Virus record (IMG/VR): IMGVR_UViG_3300043449_001161
Location: 1 to 38,523 of that record
DNA length: 38,523 nucleotides
From: a virus
Strand: one strand, 5' to 3'
The notes below the pieces were generated by a model, which saw nothing but the letters and a program-made list of their open reading frames with translations, did no database searches and was not told where the DNA came from. Within the stretch, counting starts at the first letter, position 1. Each line of letters begins with the position of its first letter. Shown here one piece after another: positions 5,967 through 13,966 of this stretch. The position numbers and the translations under genes are program-made.

Positions 5967-6429
5967 TTTTCACCTCACCATCGAAATCCGCACTTGTTGC
6001 CGCCGGGCCCATTCTCTGCCGAATCTGCCGCAGGCTGGTCACCAGCACTCTCGGAAGAGGGATGCCCAGCTTGTGCAAATTTTCCAGAATTGACCAGGCC
6101 TCGTTCGTCAGCAACCAGGCCGCCAGCAGTCCGCTGAACGACAAATTCTGCGCCAGCCAGGCGTAATCTCCCGGCACCGCTGCCGTCAGGTGAAGCGACC
6201 GCTCCACCCAAGCCAGCAGCAGCACCAGGAGCAGCTGCAGCCCCTTTCGCATCGCACCCCACCAACCGGTGTTTGAACAAATTTCGCCCCGGTATCCGGC
6301 AGCAGCAAGGCCGGTGAGCCAGTCGACGCCGGCCAGAACGAGCAGTACCAGTTGGATCATCGGTAGAGAGATTACCCACGACAGAATCGTTGCCAGGGCG
6401 AGTTTGACGCTATAATGCGGCTGCGGCAT
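5959..6429 (-). CDS. holin (phage_holin_4/toxin-secretion-lysis holin type)
   Basis: The 156-residue protein starts at the ATG at 6429, just after the upstream stop and behind AAGGGG. Hydrophobic segments lie at about residues 8-34 (LALATILSWVISLPMIQLVLLVLAGVDW, with VDWLTGLAAA), 65-77 (LQLLLVLLLAWVE) and 95-108. The VDWLTGLAAAGYRGEI...GAMRKG arrangement is typical of the phage_holin_4 family, in which a D-x-x-T-G turn precedes a G-x-x-RK helix. Holins form the inner-membrane holes that release the endolysin. The endolysin gene lies two genes upstream in the same operon. The hydrophilic C-terminal tail of about 45 residues is cytoplasmic in related proteins. Confidence 0.75.
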   Translation of the reverse strand: MPQPHYSVKLALATILSWVISLPMIQLVLLVLAGVDWLTGLAAAGYRGEICSNTGWWGAMRKGLQLLLVLLLAWVERSLHLTAAVPGDYAWLAQNLSFSGLLAAWLLTNEAWSILENLHKLGIPLPRVLVTSLRQIRQRMGPAATSADFDGEVKNG

Positions 6430-6431
6430 AT

Positions 6432-6779
6432 CTACCCCTTCGGAAGCACTCGGAAGGCGTTGAGGCACTGCACGACGCCCTGGTTGATTGATTCCAGCCC
6501 CTGGTGGAACAACCCCTCGTCCACCAACTCTTTCCCCGTTGCGGCCTCGATGCTTGCGATCATCGGCGCCGCGGACACTGCCACGACCTCGGAAGCCCAC
6601 GCGGCCCTCTGGGCGCCGGATCCCTGCGACGGGAACTTTGCCTCGGCTGCGATCACCGCCGACAATGACGTGTGAACCAGCGGGGCAAGGGCCGGCGCGA
6701 AGCCAGCCACTGCCCCCACTGCGATCTGCTGCACAATCGGGTTCCCGAAGGCCTTCCCGAGAAATTTGAAGGGGTTCAT
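6432..6779 (-). CDS. hypothetical lysis-region protein
   Basis: This 115-residue protein starts at an ATG shortly after the preceding stop. It has a hydrophobic, Ala/Gly-rich stretch at about residues 13-45 (NPIVQQIAVGAVAGFAPALAPLVHTSLSAVI), followed by a soluble helical part. Between the endolysin and the holin it might take part in lysis, for example as a second holin, but no known signature is visible. Confidence 0.65.
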   Translation of the reverse strand: MNPFKFLGKAFGNPIVQQIAVGAVAGFAPALAPLVHTSLSAVIAAEAKFPSQGSGAQRAAWASEVVAVSAAPMIASIEAATGKELVDEGLFHQGLESINQGVVQCLNAFRVLPKG

Positions 6780-6781
6780 CG

Positions 6782-7243
6782 TTAAGCCTCCCGCTTCCAG
6801 AAGCCCTGGAACGGAGTGGGCTGGTGCCAGCAGTAGGTGTCTCCGGCGTCGGATACGAACCGGGTGTTCACGGCCGGAGTCGACGTCTCGGTTGAGGCCA
6901 GGTAGTACTGGTCGGTCGTCCCCTGGATCAGTCCGCCAACCGGGCCTCCGATCGCGCCAATGTCGGTGCCGTGCTTCGCCAGGTATGACTCGGGCGCCAC
7001 CGTCGAAACCGGATTCGCCGTCGTCTCAAACGTCAGCGAAAATGCCGGCTCAAATACGACGACCTCGCGCACCGCTTTGGCTGCCACCGGCGCGGCCGGT
7101 TTCTTCTTCGCGGTGCTGACGGCCACGTTCGCGGCCCAGTTCTTGCAGGCCTGGTCGTAGTCCTCCGCCGCTCGCTTGTTGATCTGTGCCGCCATGGCCG
7201 CTCCCTGCGCGGCAAAGGACTGTCGAACTTCTTCTTCAAACAT
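6782..7243 (-). CDS. hypothetical lysis-region protein
   Basis: This protein has 153 residues from the ATG at 7243, chosen over the GTG at 7252 because AAAGGTGG sits at the right distance. It overlaps the endolysin stop by eight bases. The N-terminal third is a charged helix (MFEEEVRQSFAAQGAAMAAQ); the rest is mixed with a Lys/Pro/Ala linker around residue 50. It has no signal peptide or transmembrane segment, so it is not an obvious spanin. Function unknown. Confidence 0.65.
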   Translation of the reverse strand: MFEEEVRQSFAAQGAAMAAQINKRAAEDYDQACKNWAANVAVSTAKKKPAAPVAAKAVREVVVFEPAFSLTFETTANPVSTVAPESYLAKHGTDIGAIGGPVGGLIQGTTDQYYLASTETSTPAVNTRFVSDAGDTYCWHQPTPFQGFWKREA

Positions 7244-7691
7244 TAATGCCACCTTTCATCAGGACGTCCATCTTCGAGTCCCACGGGCGGGGCTTGCCGG
7301 CGTCATCGTACGCCCAGAGGGCTCGACGCACGCCCGCCGGCAGTCGCCGGGTGTCGACGTGGACGTAGTTTCCGTCGAGCGAGACTCCCACCCCAGTAAA
7401 TTCTGGGAAGTGTTCGAGGGCTCGCCAAATCTCCAGGATCGGCGGGCCGGAAATGTCGGCCGCAATCCCTTCTGTGTGCCGGCCAGGGCTCAACTTCGCC
7501 GCTTCCACCGGGTGCTGCTTGCACCGGTATCCGCTGTTGATTCTGATCGGCTTGCCGATGTAGTCGCGAAACCGCTGCAGCTGTTCAACGAACGTCGAGC
7601 GGATGCCGGCGGCGCCGCAGTGCTTGCAGGTGAACTCCTCCGCCGCGAAGTTGCGGGTCAGCATGTTTGGCCGCATTCCAGTGTTTCTCAC
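7236..7691 (-). CDS. M15-family D,D-/L-Ala-D-Glu-type peptidase endolysin
   Basis: The 151-residue protein starts at a GTG overlapping the upstream stop (GTGA). It contains the Peptidase_M15_3 signature: SGYRC at residues 53-57, the zinc-ligand motif SPGRHTEGIAADI (His72, Asp79) and a second zinc ligand in HVD (His111). A CKHC pair at residues 22-25 near the N-terminus is common in this phage subfamily. The expected reaction is cleavage of peptide bonds in the peptidoglycan stem or cross-bridge during lysis. There is no signal peptide, so export should depend on the holin encoded two genes downstream. Confidence 0.88.
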   Translation of the reverse strand: MRNTGMRPNMLTRNFAAEEFTCKHCGAAGIRSTFVEQLQRFRDYIGKPIRINSGYRCKQHPVEAAKLSPGRHTEGIAADISGPPILEIWRALEHFPEFTGVGVSLDGNYVHVDTRRLPAGVRRALWAYDDAGKPRPWDSKMDVLMKGGINV

Positions 7692-9739
7692 TGCCTTCCT
7701 TGATTCCCCTGAACGTCAGGGGTTGGCCCAAGGAGCAAACCAACGCCCGTGCCAGTTGAGCGAGGCGACCACAGCTTCTGATTAGCTCGTTGCTCCACCA
7801 GTTGCCGAGCTCGCACTAACTGCTGCAGCCCTTGGCGTGGATCTCCGAATAAAATGGGAAGGGCTGTTTCGACAGTGCTTTTGGCTGGGGCTGTGGCCTG
7901 ATTCCACAGCTGCCCTGCCAAGCCTTTGATATTGCCGCTAACTGCGTGTGGGACAAGCGAAAGCCACGGATCCTGGCTCAAGTCATTGAGCGCAACCTGC
8001 CGGAACATGGTGCGAGAATTTCCACGCACCGTGTCGTTTGTGACGCGCATAGCCTTTTCTGCTGCCATTGAGTTTGCGAAGTCGCGGAACGCTTGTGGCG
8101 AAGGGAACAACTCAGCTAACTGATTTCTTTTTTCGGGCGACCCAAACACTCTTCGGTAAACATCCGCTCCATCAGGCGTTTCGTTGATTGCCTTGCGAAG
8201 ATAGTCAACGGCGCCAAGCAAAAAATGTTCCCGCTCAGGCACACTTTGATATTCGGTTTGGAGCAGCCGTTTAATCTCGTCGGTGTCCAAATAGGCAAAA
8301 TTCTTGCCGTCTTCCATTGCCTCCAGCATGCGCGACGGGCCGGCATAGGCAGCCCTAGCCGCTTTGTAATCAGGGAACAGGTTGTCGAGTAGGTCCAAGA
8401 ATTCAGCCCTTGCTTGCCCGATTACGCGAATTCTTTCCCGCCCCAATTTCCCCTGAGATTTGCCTTTGTATATAACGTCGTCGAGGCCCTGCTTCACCTT
8501 GTCCAGAACTGCCAATGGGGCAGATGTGATTTTCCCATCTTCTGTTATTAAATTGGGTATTTCAGATCCCTGTTCTTTCGCAATTGCGTACGCCTCACGA
8601 AGGCCCTTTCGGAAAGATGGACGGTTCAAATACCCGAGCACCTGTGGGTCAGTAACTCCAGCGGCACCGGCTGCGTACGCCTGAGCGTACAGGGGGGCGG
8701 CGGCTTTCTTTCTGGCCTCCTGCAGAATCTCAGACATTGCCGATGCAGAGCGGGTCATGTTCGTCGCGCTGCTGAGATCGCCCGCAATTCGCTGGCCCAT
8801 TCCAGCAGCCCGTTCCTGCAGGAAATCAGCAGTCGTTGACCGTGCGTTGGATGGAACAAGCATGGCAGCGTCCGACAAGCCGTGTACATTCTCCCCGCCG
8901 ACGTCAGCCAGGACTGCTGGCTTGCCTATTTGGCGCATGTCTTGCACCTGTGTGAAGGCGTCCTGCGGGTTCATCCCCTGCGATTCAAAGGCCTCCAAGA
9001 CCTTCTGAGCACCACGATCAGCGGTTTCAGTCTGGACGCCAAGTGCGTCCAATGTTTTTTTGGTCGCTTGATAGAGAGGCCCGCTGCCACGCGATAAAAT
9101 GCGACGGACTCCGGCCCCAATAGCGTTCCCCACCGGCGGCAACATACCTGATGCAATGCCGCCGCCCGCGGCTCCCCAAGCGGCCCCAGAAAGCCGATTT
9201 TCAAGCCCACCTTCAGCAGCGCCACCCCCAGAAAGAGCGCCTGATATAGCCCCGGTTCGCATTGCCCTCCCGACAGTTCCAAGCATCTTTTCGCCACGCG
9301 ATGCATTGAGCCACGCCAGGTATTTGGGCCACGAAACAAATGAGCCTGGAAGGCTGCCGGCCACATTTGCGGCAAAGGCCGCGCCAGGGTGGTATGTTTC
9401 AGCTTCGTGCAAATTAGCCCGATGCTCGGCCACGCGGCGGTCGTAATTCTGCGCGAAGTTGGGCTTCCCCTGCAGCATGTCGCCGGTGGCGCCAAGGGCG
9501 GCCGCAGCCTCGTCAGCCAGGCCGAACGTCAATCCCTGAGCGAAGCTGTCGCGCAGGTGTTCGTAGGTGAGAGGAGGAGTTTGTTTGATTGCGGGGGACG
9601 TTGACGGCGTGCCAGCCTGAGAGCCGTTTTCTCCGACTAGGGTGGCACCATCCCTTTGTGCCGCGCTGAGTAGCTCCCGAGGTATTACACCTGTTCTCCC
9701 GTCAGGTAGGCGAACGCGAACTTTACCTGGGTCAGCCAT
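7688..9739 (-). CDS. large internal virion/ejection-like protein (683 residues)
   Basis: The ATG at 9739 overlaps the upstream TAA (TAATG). The protein starts MADPGKVRVRLPDGRTGVIP, a short beta-rich N-terminus. A Gly/Ala-rich zone at about residues 160-230 (AMRTGAISGALSGGGAAEGG, GGGIASGMLPPVGNAIGAGV) could insert in membranes, and the rest is helical. The position after two Ala/Gln-rich genes and before the endolysin matches the ejection-protein block of P22-like podoviruses. No lytic transglycosylase motif is visible. The base composition from about 7.7 to 9.1 kb is less GC-rich than the neighbouring genes, hinting at more recent acquisition. Confidence 0.7.
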   Translation of the reverse strand: MADPGKVRVRLPDGRTGVIPRELLSAAQRDGATLVGENGSQAGTPSTSPAIKQTPPLTYEHLRDSFAQGLTFGLADEAAAALGATGDMLQGKPNFAQNYDRRVAEHRANLHEAETYHPGAAFAANVAGSLPGSFVSWPKYLAWLNASRGEKMLGTVGRAMRTGAISGALSGGGAAEGGLENRLSGAAWGAAGGGIASGMLPPVGNAIGAGVRRILSRGSGPLYQATKKTLDALGVQTETADRGAQKVLEAFESQGMNPQDAFTQVQDMRQIGKPAVLADVGGENVHGLSDAAMLVPSNARSTTADFLQERAAGMGQRIAGDLSSATNMTRSASAMSEILQEARKKAAAPLYAQAYAAGAAGVTDPQVLGYLNRPSFRKGLREAYAIAKEQGSEIPNLITEDGKITSAPLAVLDKVKQGLDDVIYKGKSQGKLGRERIRVIGQARAEFLDLLDNLFPDYKAARAAYAGPSRMLEAMEDGKNFAYLDTDEIKRLLQTEYQSVPEREHFLLGAVDYLRKAINETPDGADVYRRVFGSPEKRNQLAELFPSPQAFRDFANSMAAEKAMRVTNDTVRGNSRTMFRQVALNDLSQDPWLSLVPHAVSGNIKGLAGQLWNQATAPAKSTVETALPILFGDPRQGLQQLVRARQLVEQRANQKLWSPRSTGTGVGLLLGPTPDVQGNQGRQ

Positions 9740-10971
9740 TACTTGTCCTCCTGGAAGCTATCAAGCCAGTCGTTCTGCCGGGCTGGTGACGGATTCATTT
9801 TCTGTTCCACTGATCTCGCCTCCTCTTTCAGCCGCCTCAGGGCGTCAACTGCTGCTGTTGACCCGCCGTTCACAATGTCTGCCCAGCGGACGATTTGACC
9901 CATGAAGCGCGATTCCTCGTCCTTGTTGATGGCACCGCCAGAACGAAGACGGCCCACCTTATCAGCAACACTCTCCACCAGGCGCGTCAGTTGCGGGCTG
10001 CGCCCGGTTTTGATTGCGAGAAGAGCATTGCGACCGTTTTGCTCGAAGGCATTGATTAGTAGGTCGATTTCTGGCTGCATTGTTGTGGCGACAGCCAACA
10101 CTTTTGCCCCGTCACCTGACATTGGTCGTGGCACGCCAGCTTCTCGCTGTTCGCGCGCTGCTGAGGTGGCGGCATTGCGTGAGGCCGCAGAGGCCGACAT
10201 TTCCTGGGATTTAGCATTTTGCTGTTGAATCGGCAGCGTCTGCATGAACTGCCAATTTCGCCAATCCAAACTATCCCGGCCCAGCTGAGTGGTGGCCTGC
10301 TCCCCGGGGGTCATTGTTTTCGGGATTAGATCTGTCGGGGGGGCATTCTTGTCAACAAACCGAACACCTCCACCCGTGTCGACGGGAGTGTAATTCGGAA
10401 CGGGGCCGAAACCTTGAACCGGTTGAGGAGCCCCGGTGCTCATTGGCTGAATGAGAACCGGCTTACCGTCAGGGCCCATCACTGTCTGTGGAACCCCGCT
10501 GTTTTTGGGAATCATTTCAGCGGCTCGCTGCCGCAGGTTTTGCGCCTGATCGTAATAGACTTTAGCTCTGCTCTCCTGCCCCGCCGCCATCATAGCCGCG
10601 CCTGCCCGCTCGTACTGTTGCGCTCGGTTGAAAAGCAACTCAGGGGAAGGGACTCCGCCAGCGGACGGGTCTGCGCCGAGAGCACCCTGCGCTTGCGCCA
10701 TAGCCTCCTGGGCGCGTCGCTGCTGGGCGATCTGTTGCTTGGCCGCCCAGCCCTGCAGCATTGCCTCCTGGCCCCCGCGCAGGCCTTCCGCCATGGGCTT
10801 TTGCCCGGCGAGGCTCTGTCCGATTGCCATGATGGCGTTGGCGCGGGCGCGGCGCCGAACGTCAGGCGTGAAGTCGGACCCCATGATGGACGGGAGATCG
10901 CCGGCGGCGTTTCGGTCGAAGTTGTGGCCAGCCGCCAATAGGCCCTGCTTGATCAGAGACAACGGGTTCAT
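9739..10971 (-). CDS. internal virion-like protein
   Basis: This protein has 410 residues from the ATG at 10971, which forms a TGATG overlap with the upstream stop; the longer frame to 11103 would run into the upstream gene. The first half is rich in Ala and Gln with heptad-like helices (AKQQIAQQRRAQEAMAQAQG, about residues 60-80). A Pro-rich middle and a charged helical C-terminus follow. The composition and position resemble DNA-ejection proteins of short-tailed phages, but no named family is recognised. Confidence 0.65.
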   Translation of the reverse strand: MNPLSLIKQGLLAAGHNFDRNAAGDLPSIMGSDFTPDVRRRARANAIMAIGQSLAGQKPMAEGLRGGQEAMLQGWAAKQQIAQQRRAQEAMAQAQGALGADPSAGGVPSPELLFNRAQQYERAGAAMMAAGQESRAKVYYDQAQNLRQRAAEMIPKNSGVPQTVMGPDGKPVLIQPMSTGAPQPVQGFGPVPNYTPVDTGGGVRFVDKNAPPTDLIPKTMTPGEQATTQLGRDSLDWRNWQFMQTLPIQQQNAKSQEMSASAASRNAATSAAREQREAGVPRPMSGDGAKVLAVATTMQPEIDLLINAFEQNGRNALLAIKTGRSPQLTRLVESVADKVGRLRSGGAINKDEESRFMGQIVRWADIVNGGSTAAVDALRRLKEEARSVEQKMNPSPARQNDWLDSFQEDK

Positions 10972-11327
10972 CAGTACCTCCCCATGCCCATCAGCCCCCC
11001 GGTCAACCGGAACGGCTGCTGGGCGGGCATTCCCTGTGTCACGTCGGGGCCCTTCGCCAGAGCGTTGCCAACGGCGCCCATTTTGCCCGCCGCCTGCATC
11101 CACTTGGGCTTCTTCTTCCGCTGGCCCTGCACCGGGTCGTACTCGTAACCATCAGCCAGGCCCGTCGCCCCAAACTGCGGGTCATAGGGGTCATACCCTC
11201 CCGGCGCCGCGTAGTCGGTTGGCATCATCCCAGGCCCTACCGCACCCACGTCCTCCGCCGACATGCCAGCTCCCGGGGAAGGGGTCTTTTTACCGATTCC
11301 GAGATTCTGCAGAAATTTGCCAAACAT
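10971..11327 (-). CDS. hypothetical virion-region protein
   Basis: This 118-residue protein is coupled to its neighbours by TAATG and TGATG overlaps. It is Gly/Met/Pro-rich with a lysine-rich patch (QRKKKPKW, about residues 69-76) and probably has little regular structure. It lies among the likely internal virion proteins and may be a minor virion component; nothing more specific can be said. Confidence 0.6.
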   Translation of the reverse strand: MFGKFLQNLGIGKKTPSPGAGMSAEDVGAVGPGMMPTDYAAPGGYDPYDPQFGATGLADGYEYDPVQGQRKKKPKWMQAAGKMGAVGNALAKGPDVTQGMPAQQPFRLTGGLMGMGRY

Positions 11328-12136
11328 TAGCCGTTCTCCTCGTTGAGATATTGCAAAAGTCCACTGGTAGGAGACCCAGTGCGTAAACTGAGAAGCCCGC
11401 GTGGGGATTGTCGAAAATTCGGCAGCCCTGTTCCGTCAGGATTCAAATCAATTGGGGCCGGAAAGTCCATTGGGAATGGAGGCGGCACAGTGTAGGAAGC
11501 CTCCCGGCGCACAGATGGGCCAGTGTAGCGAGATGTTTGCGGGCCGGTTGGTTGTGGCGGCAACTGCGGTCCCGTGCCAGCCCCAGTGGTTTGGGTACCA
11601 CTTCGGCTTGGAGACCCATATGGAGATCTTTGCTGCCCATTCCCACCGCTCGACGAGGTCCGTTGTGCGGTTCCCAACCCACCGCTATAGCCTTTCCGAT
11701 CGGAGGCCAGTTCGTCGCGCATTTGGTTCTGGAACTGCTGCAGGCTGGGAGCTCTCAGATACTGCTCGTACAGCAGCGTAGCGTCGTGCAGGTTCCCGGT
11801 GCCGAAGTCGATCTGGTACTGGGGCACGTTCGTCTTGACCGGCCCCGTGTCGTAGTTGACCTCAGCGAGAGTCCCGCCCAGCATCTTAGCCATCCGCTCG
11901 GCGCTGGCTCGGTCGAGCATTTGCTTCCCGCCCCACTGCTGCCCATCAGGCCCCTGCGTGACCATGTTCTGGTAAGTCGGGTCCAACCCGCCGAGAGCGG
12001 CCGCCCCGGTGGCTGGGAAGGGCCCAGTAGGGCCATTTGCATTCGCTGCCGCATACTGCGCCGCAGTAGGCCAAGCGAGTGGCTGATCCCCCACTGGGGG
12101 GGGAGTCTGTTGCGTAGGGTCAACTTTGAAAGGCAT
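11327..12136 (-). CDS. hypothetical virion-region protein
   Basis: This 269-residue protein starts at an ATG overlapping the upstream stop (TAATG). Residues 30-150 look globular (MLDRASAERMAKMLGGTLAE region). Residues 150-230 are Ser/Gly/Pro/Gln-rich and likely disordered, like linkers in internal virion proteins. No family is recognised. Its place between two probable ejection proteins suggests it is in the virion. Confidence 0.6.
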   Translation of the reverse strand: MPFKVDPTQQTPPPVGDQPLAWPTAAQYAAANANGPTGPFPATGAAALGGLDPTYQNMVTQGPDGQQWGGKQMLDRASAERMAKMLGGTLAEVNYDTGPVKTNVPQYQIDFGTGNLHDATLLYEQYLRAPSLQQFQNQMRDELASDRKGYSGGLGTAQRTSSSGGNGQQRSPYGSPSRSGTQTTGAGTGPQLPPQPTGPQTSRYTGPSVRREASYTVPPPFPMDFPAPIDLNPDGTGLPNFRQSPRGLLSLRTGSPTSGLLQYLNEENG

Positions 12137-13398
12137 TAGAAGAACATCCCCCCGATTTGAGCGATCTGTCCAAGTGTCTGCAGCCCGCTCGGCTGGTAGG
12201 TCGTCTTGGAGTTACCCGTGCTGGACATGCCCAGATTCGGGAGGTTGATGCCAAGCGCGCCAGACTGCACTTGCAGGGCAGGCATCATGTAGTAGCGGCT
12301 GTCGTCGAATGCGGCTTGCCGAGCCTGAGCATTTGCGTCATACACCGAACGCCCATAGGCGTCGTAATTCTGCAGCGCATTCGCCACCGACATCGGCAAC
12401 TGGAACTGCGTGCCGGCCAGGCCTTGGTATGCTTGCGCCATCTGCAATAGCTGCTGAATGCCAGACTGGTTGGCTGCTTGGTTGGCCTGGTCAGCCTGCT
12501 GCCGGGCAGAAGCATTGTACCGCTGCCCCTCAAGAGCCGCTTGCTGGTTAGCCATCCCTGCTTGTTGCCCGAACTGCGCCGAGGCCATCGCCGCCTGTTG
12601 GCTTCTCGCAGCATTCGCCTCTGACCCAGCATTTAGAGCGGCTTGATTCGCAGCTGCTGTCTGCCAGTCCATTTGCTGGTTAGCCGCTGCCGACCGCTGG
12701 GCATTGGCGATATCCTGGCCCGATAACCCAGCCGCTGTATTGAACCCAGCCGCCCGCTGCTCCGCCGCCATCCTTGAGGCGGCGTCGGCGTACCCTCGGT
12801 TCGTCTCGGCTTCCAAAACTGCTTGGCGGCTCCCCCCAAAGGCACCCTGCTTGACGGCCTGTGCAGCGTTGTCACGCTGCTGTATCTGGCGCGCACGGTC
12901 TAGATCCCGCAGTCCTCGATTAACGACAGAATCAGTGTAGGCGTTCATGTACCGGCCCATCCCGTTCCCGATGCTGTCAAATCCCATGTCACGCACGGCA
13001 TTGCGGTTGATCGTGTCAACATTTGATTCAGCCGCCCCCACTGTGGAACCGCGCAACTGATATGGCATTGGGTTGTAGCCATATGCTCCAACAGAGAGCC
13101 ATGGCTGCCGCCTAGCATCAGCAAGCGCATCCCAGGCTTGTCCGATGGACGCACCCGGGGCTCCCGATGGGATGTCCATCTTGATTCCAGCGCCGAGAGT
13201 TTTCAGTAGATCACCGGCTTGTTCGCCAGTTGAACCCATGGGGGATTGGCCAGGTCGGTTACCCGTGTACGGGCCCTGCTCCGTGATGTAGTTCCCAACG
13301 GTTTTCGCGGTGTCTAGGTTGCTTAGATAGGCCTGCTTGAGTTGCGGGTCAATCCCCGTCTGCGTGCTTTCCTGTGTCGTCGTGCTGCTCCGGCTCAT
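12136..13398 (-). CDS. Ala/Gln-rich coiled-coil internal virion-like protein
   Basis: This protein has 420 residues from the ATG at 13398, which overlaps the upstream stop by four bases. Residues from about 165 to 330 are a long Ala/Gln/Asn-rich helix (repeated QQAAMASAQFGQQAGMANQQ-like stretches), as in proteins stored inside podovirus heads and released during ejection. The N-terminus has a conserved-looking block (TGIDPQLKQAYLSNLDTAKT), and the C-terminus is hydrophobic and Gly-rich (LQTLGQIAQIGGMFF). No enzyme motif is present. Confidence 0.7.
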   Translation of the reverse strand: MSRSSTTTQESTQTGIDPQLKQAYLSNLDTAKTVGNYITEQGPYTGNRPGQSPMGSTGEQAGDLLKTLGAGIKMDIPSGAPGASIGQAWDALADARRQPWLSVGAYGYNPMPYQLRGSTVGAAESNVDTINRNAVRDMGFDSIGNGMGRYMNAYTDSVVNRGLRDLDRARQIQQRDNAAQAVKQGAFGGSRQAVLEAETNRGYADAASRMAAEQRAAGFNTAAGLSGQDIANAQRSAAANQQMDWQTAAANQAALNAGSEANAARSQQAAMASAQFGQQAGMANQQAALEGQRYNASARQQADQANQAANQSGIQQLLQMAQAYQGLAGTQFQLPMSVANALQNYDAYGRSVYDANAQARQAAFDDSRYYMMPALQVQSGALGINLPNLGMSSTGNSKTTYQPSGLQTLGQIAQIGGMFF

Positions 13399-13763
13399 GC
13401 TGCCTCCAAATTCTTTTCCAACAGTACGGCTGCTTTCTGATATCCATCCGCCGCCAATACCCGCTCCCAGCCCGGGCGGCCGGCCACCGTTACGCTCTGG
13501 CACCCTTGAGACGCGGCCCAGCCCTCCAGCCACCTCCGCTGCACCTGGATCTCTTCCATGTCTCCGGCGGCCAGGAAGCAGTGCGCCACTCGCCGCTGCG
13601 GGAACTGCAGGATCTCCGACACCACAACCGATTTCCGGCCAGGCCAGAGTTGATACCGCTGGGCGGCGATCCCGGCGGCGATGTCGTCAAAGGTGTGCGT
13701 GCCCCCGCTATGGGCGAGAGCCGATTCGATCAATTCTCGGTAGTCGCTGGGTTCCCAGGTCAT
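13395..13763 (-). CDS. small virion-region protein, weakly GNAT-like
   Basis: This 122-residue protein overlaps both neighbours by four bases. The C-terminal half (EEIQVQRRWLEGWAASQGCQ then GRPGWERVLAADGYQKAAVL) has the alternating helix/strand and R-x-GW spacing seen in the GNAT-fold internal virion protein of T7-like phages (gp13). The resemblance is faint and may be misleading, and no acetyl-CoA loop can be defined. A role as a minor core or head-completion protein is plausible from its position next to the gp10-like and coiled-coil proteins. Confidence 0.6.
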   Translation of the reverse strand: MTWEPSDYRELIESALAHSGGTHTFDDIAAGIAAQRYQLWPGRKSVVVSEILQFPQRRVAHCFLAAGDMEEIQVQRRWLEGWAASQGCQSVTVAGRPGWERVLAADGYQKAAVLLEKNLEAA

Positions 13764-13966
13764 ACAGCCACCGTCCCTAGTGCCCCAGCGTTGCTTACAG
13801 TCAGGGCGTAGCGCGTCCCATTCGGGCTGGTCAGGATCACCCGGCCGCCGGCGATCTCCAGGTCACGGCCACGCTTGAAGTTGTCCGCATCGGCCCGCCG
13901 GATCTCCTCGCGGAGCAGGGCCTGGTCTCTGGGGCTGTACGTATCAGGGGGGCGGGGTGGGATCAT
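13760..13966 (-). CDS. hypothetical 68-residue protein
   Basis: The ATG at 13966 overlaps the stop of the gp10-like gene by four bases; the longer frame to 14014 would invade that gene. The protein begins MIPPRPPDTYSPRDQALLRE, has a charged helix and ends in a beta-like segment (GGRVILTSPNGTRYALTVSN). Such two-part small proteins occur next to podovirus tail genes, but I recognise no family. Confidence 0.65.
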   Translation of the reverse strand: MIPPRPPDTYSPRDQALLREEIRRADADNFKRGRDLEIAGGRVILTSPNGTRYALTVSNAGALGTVAV

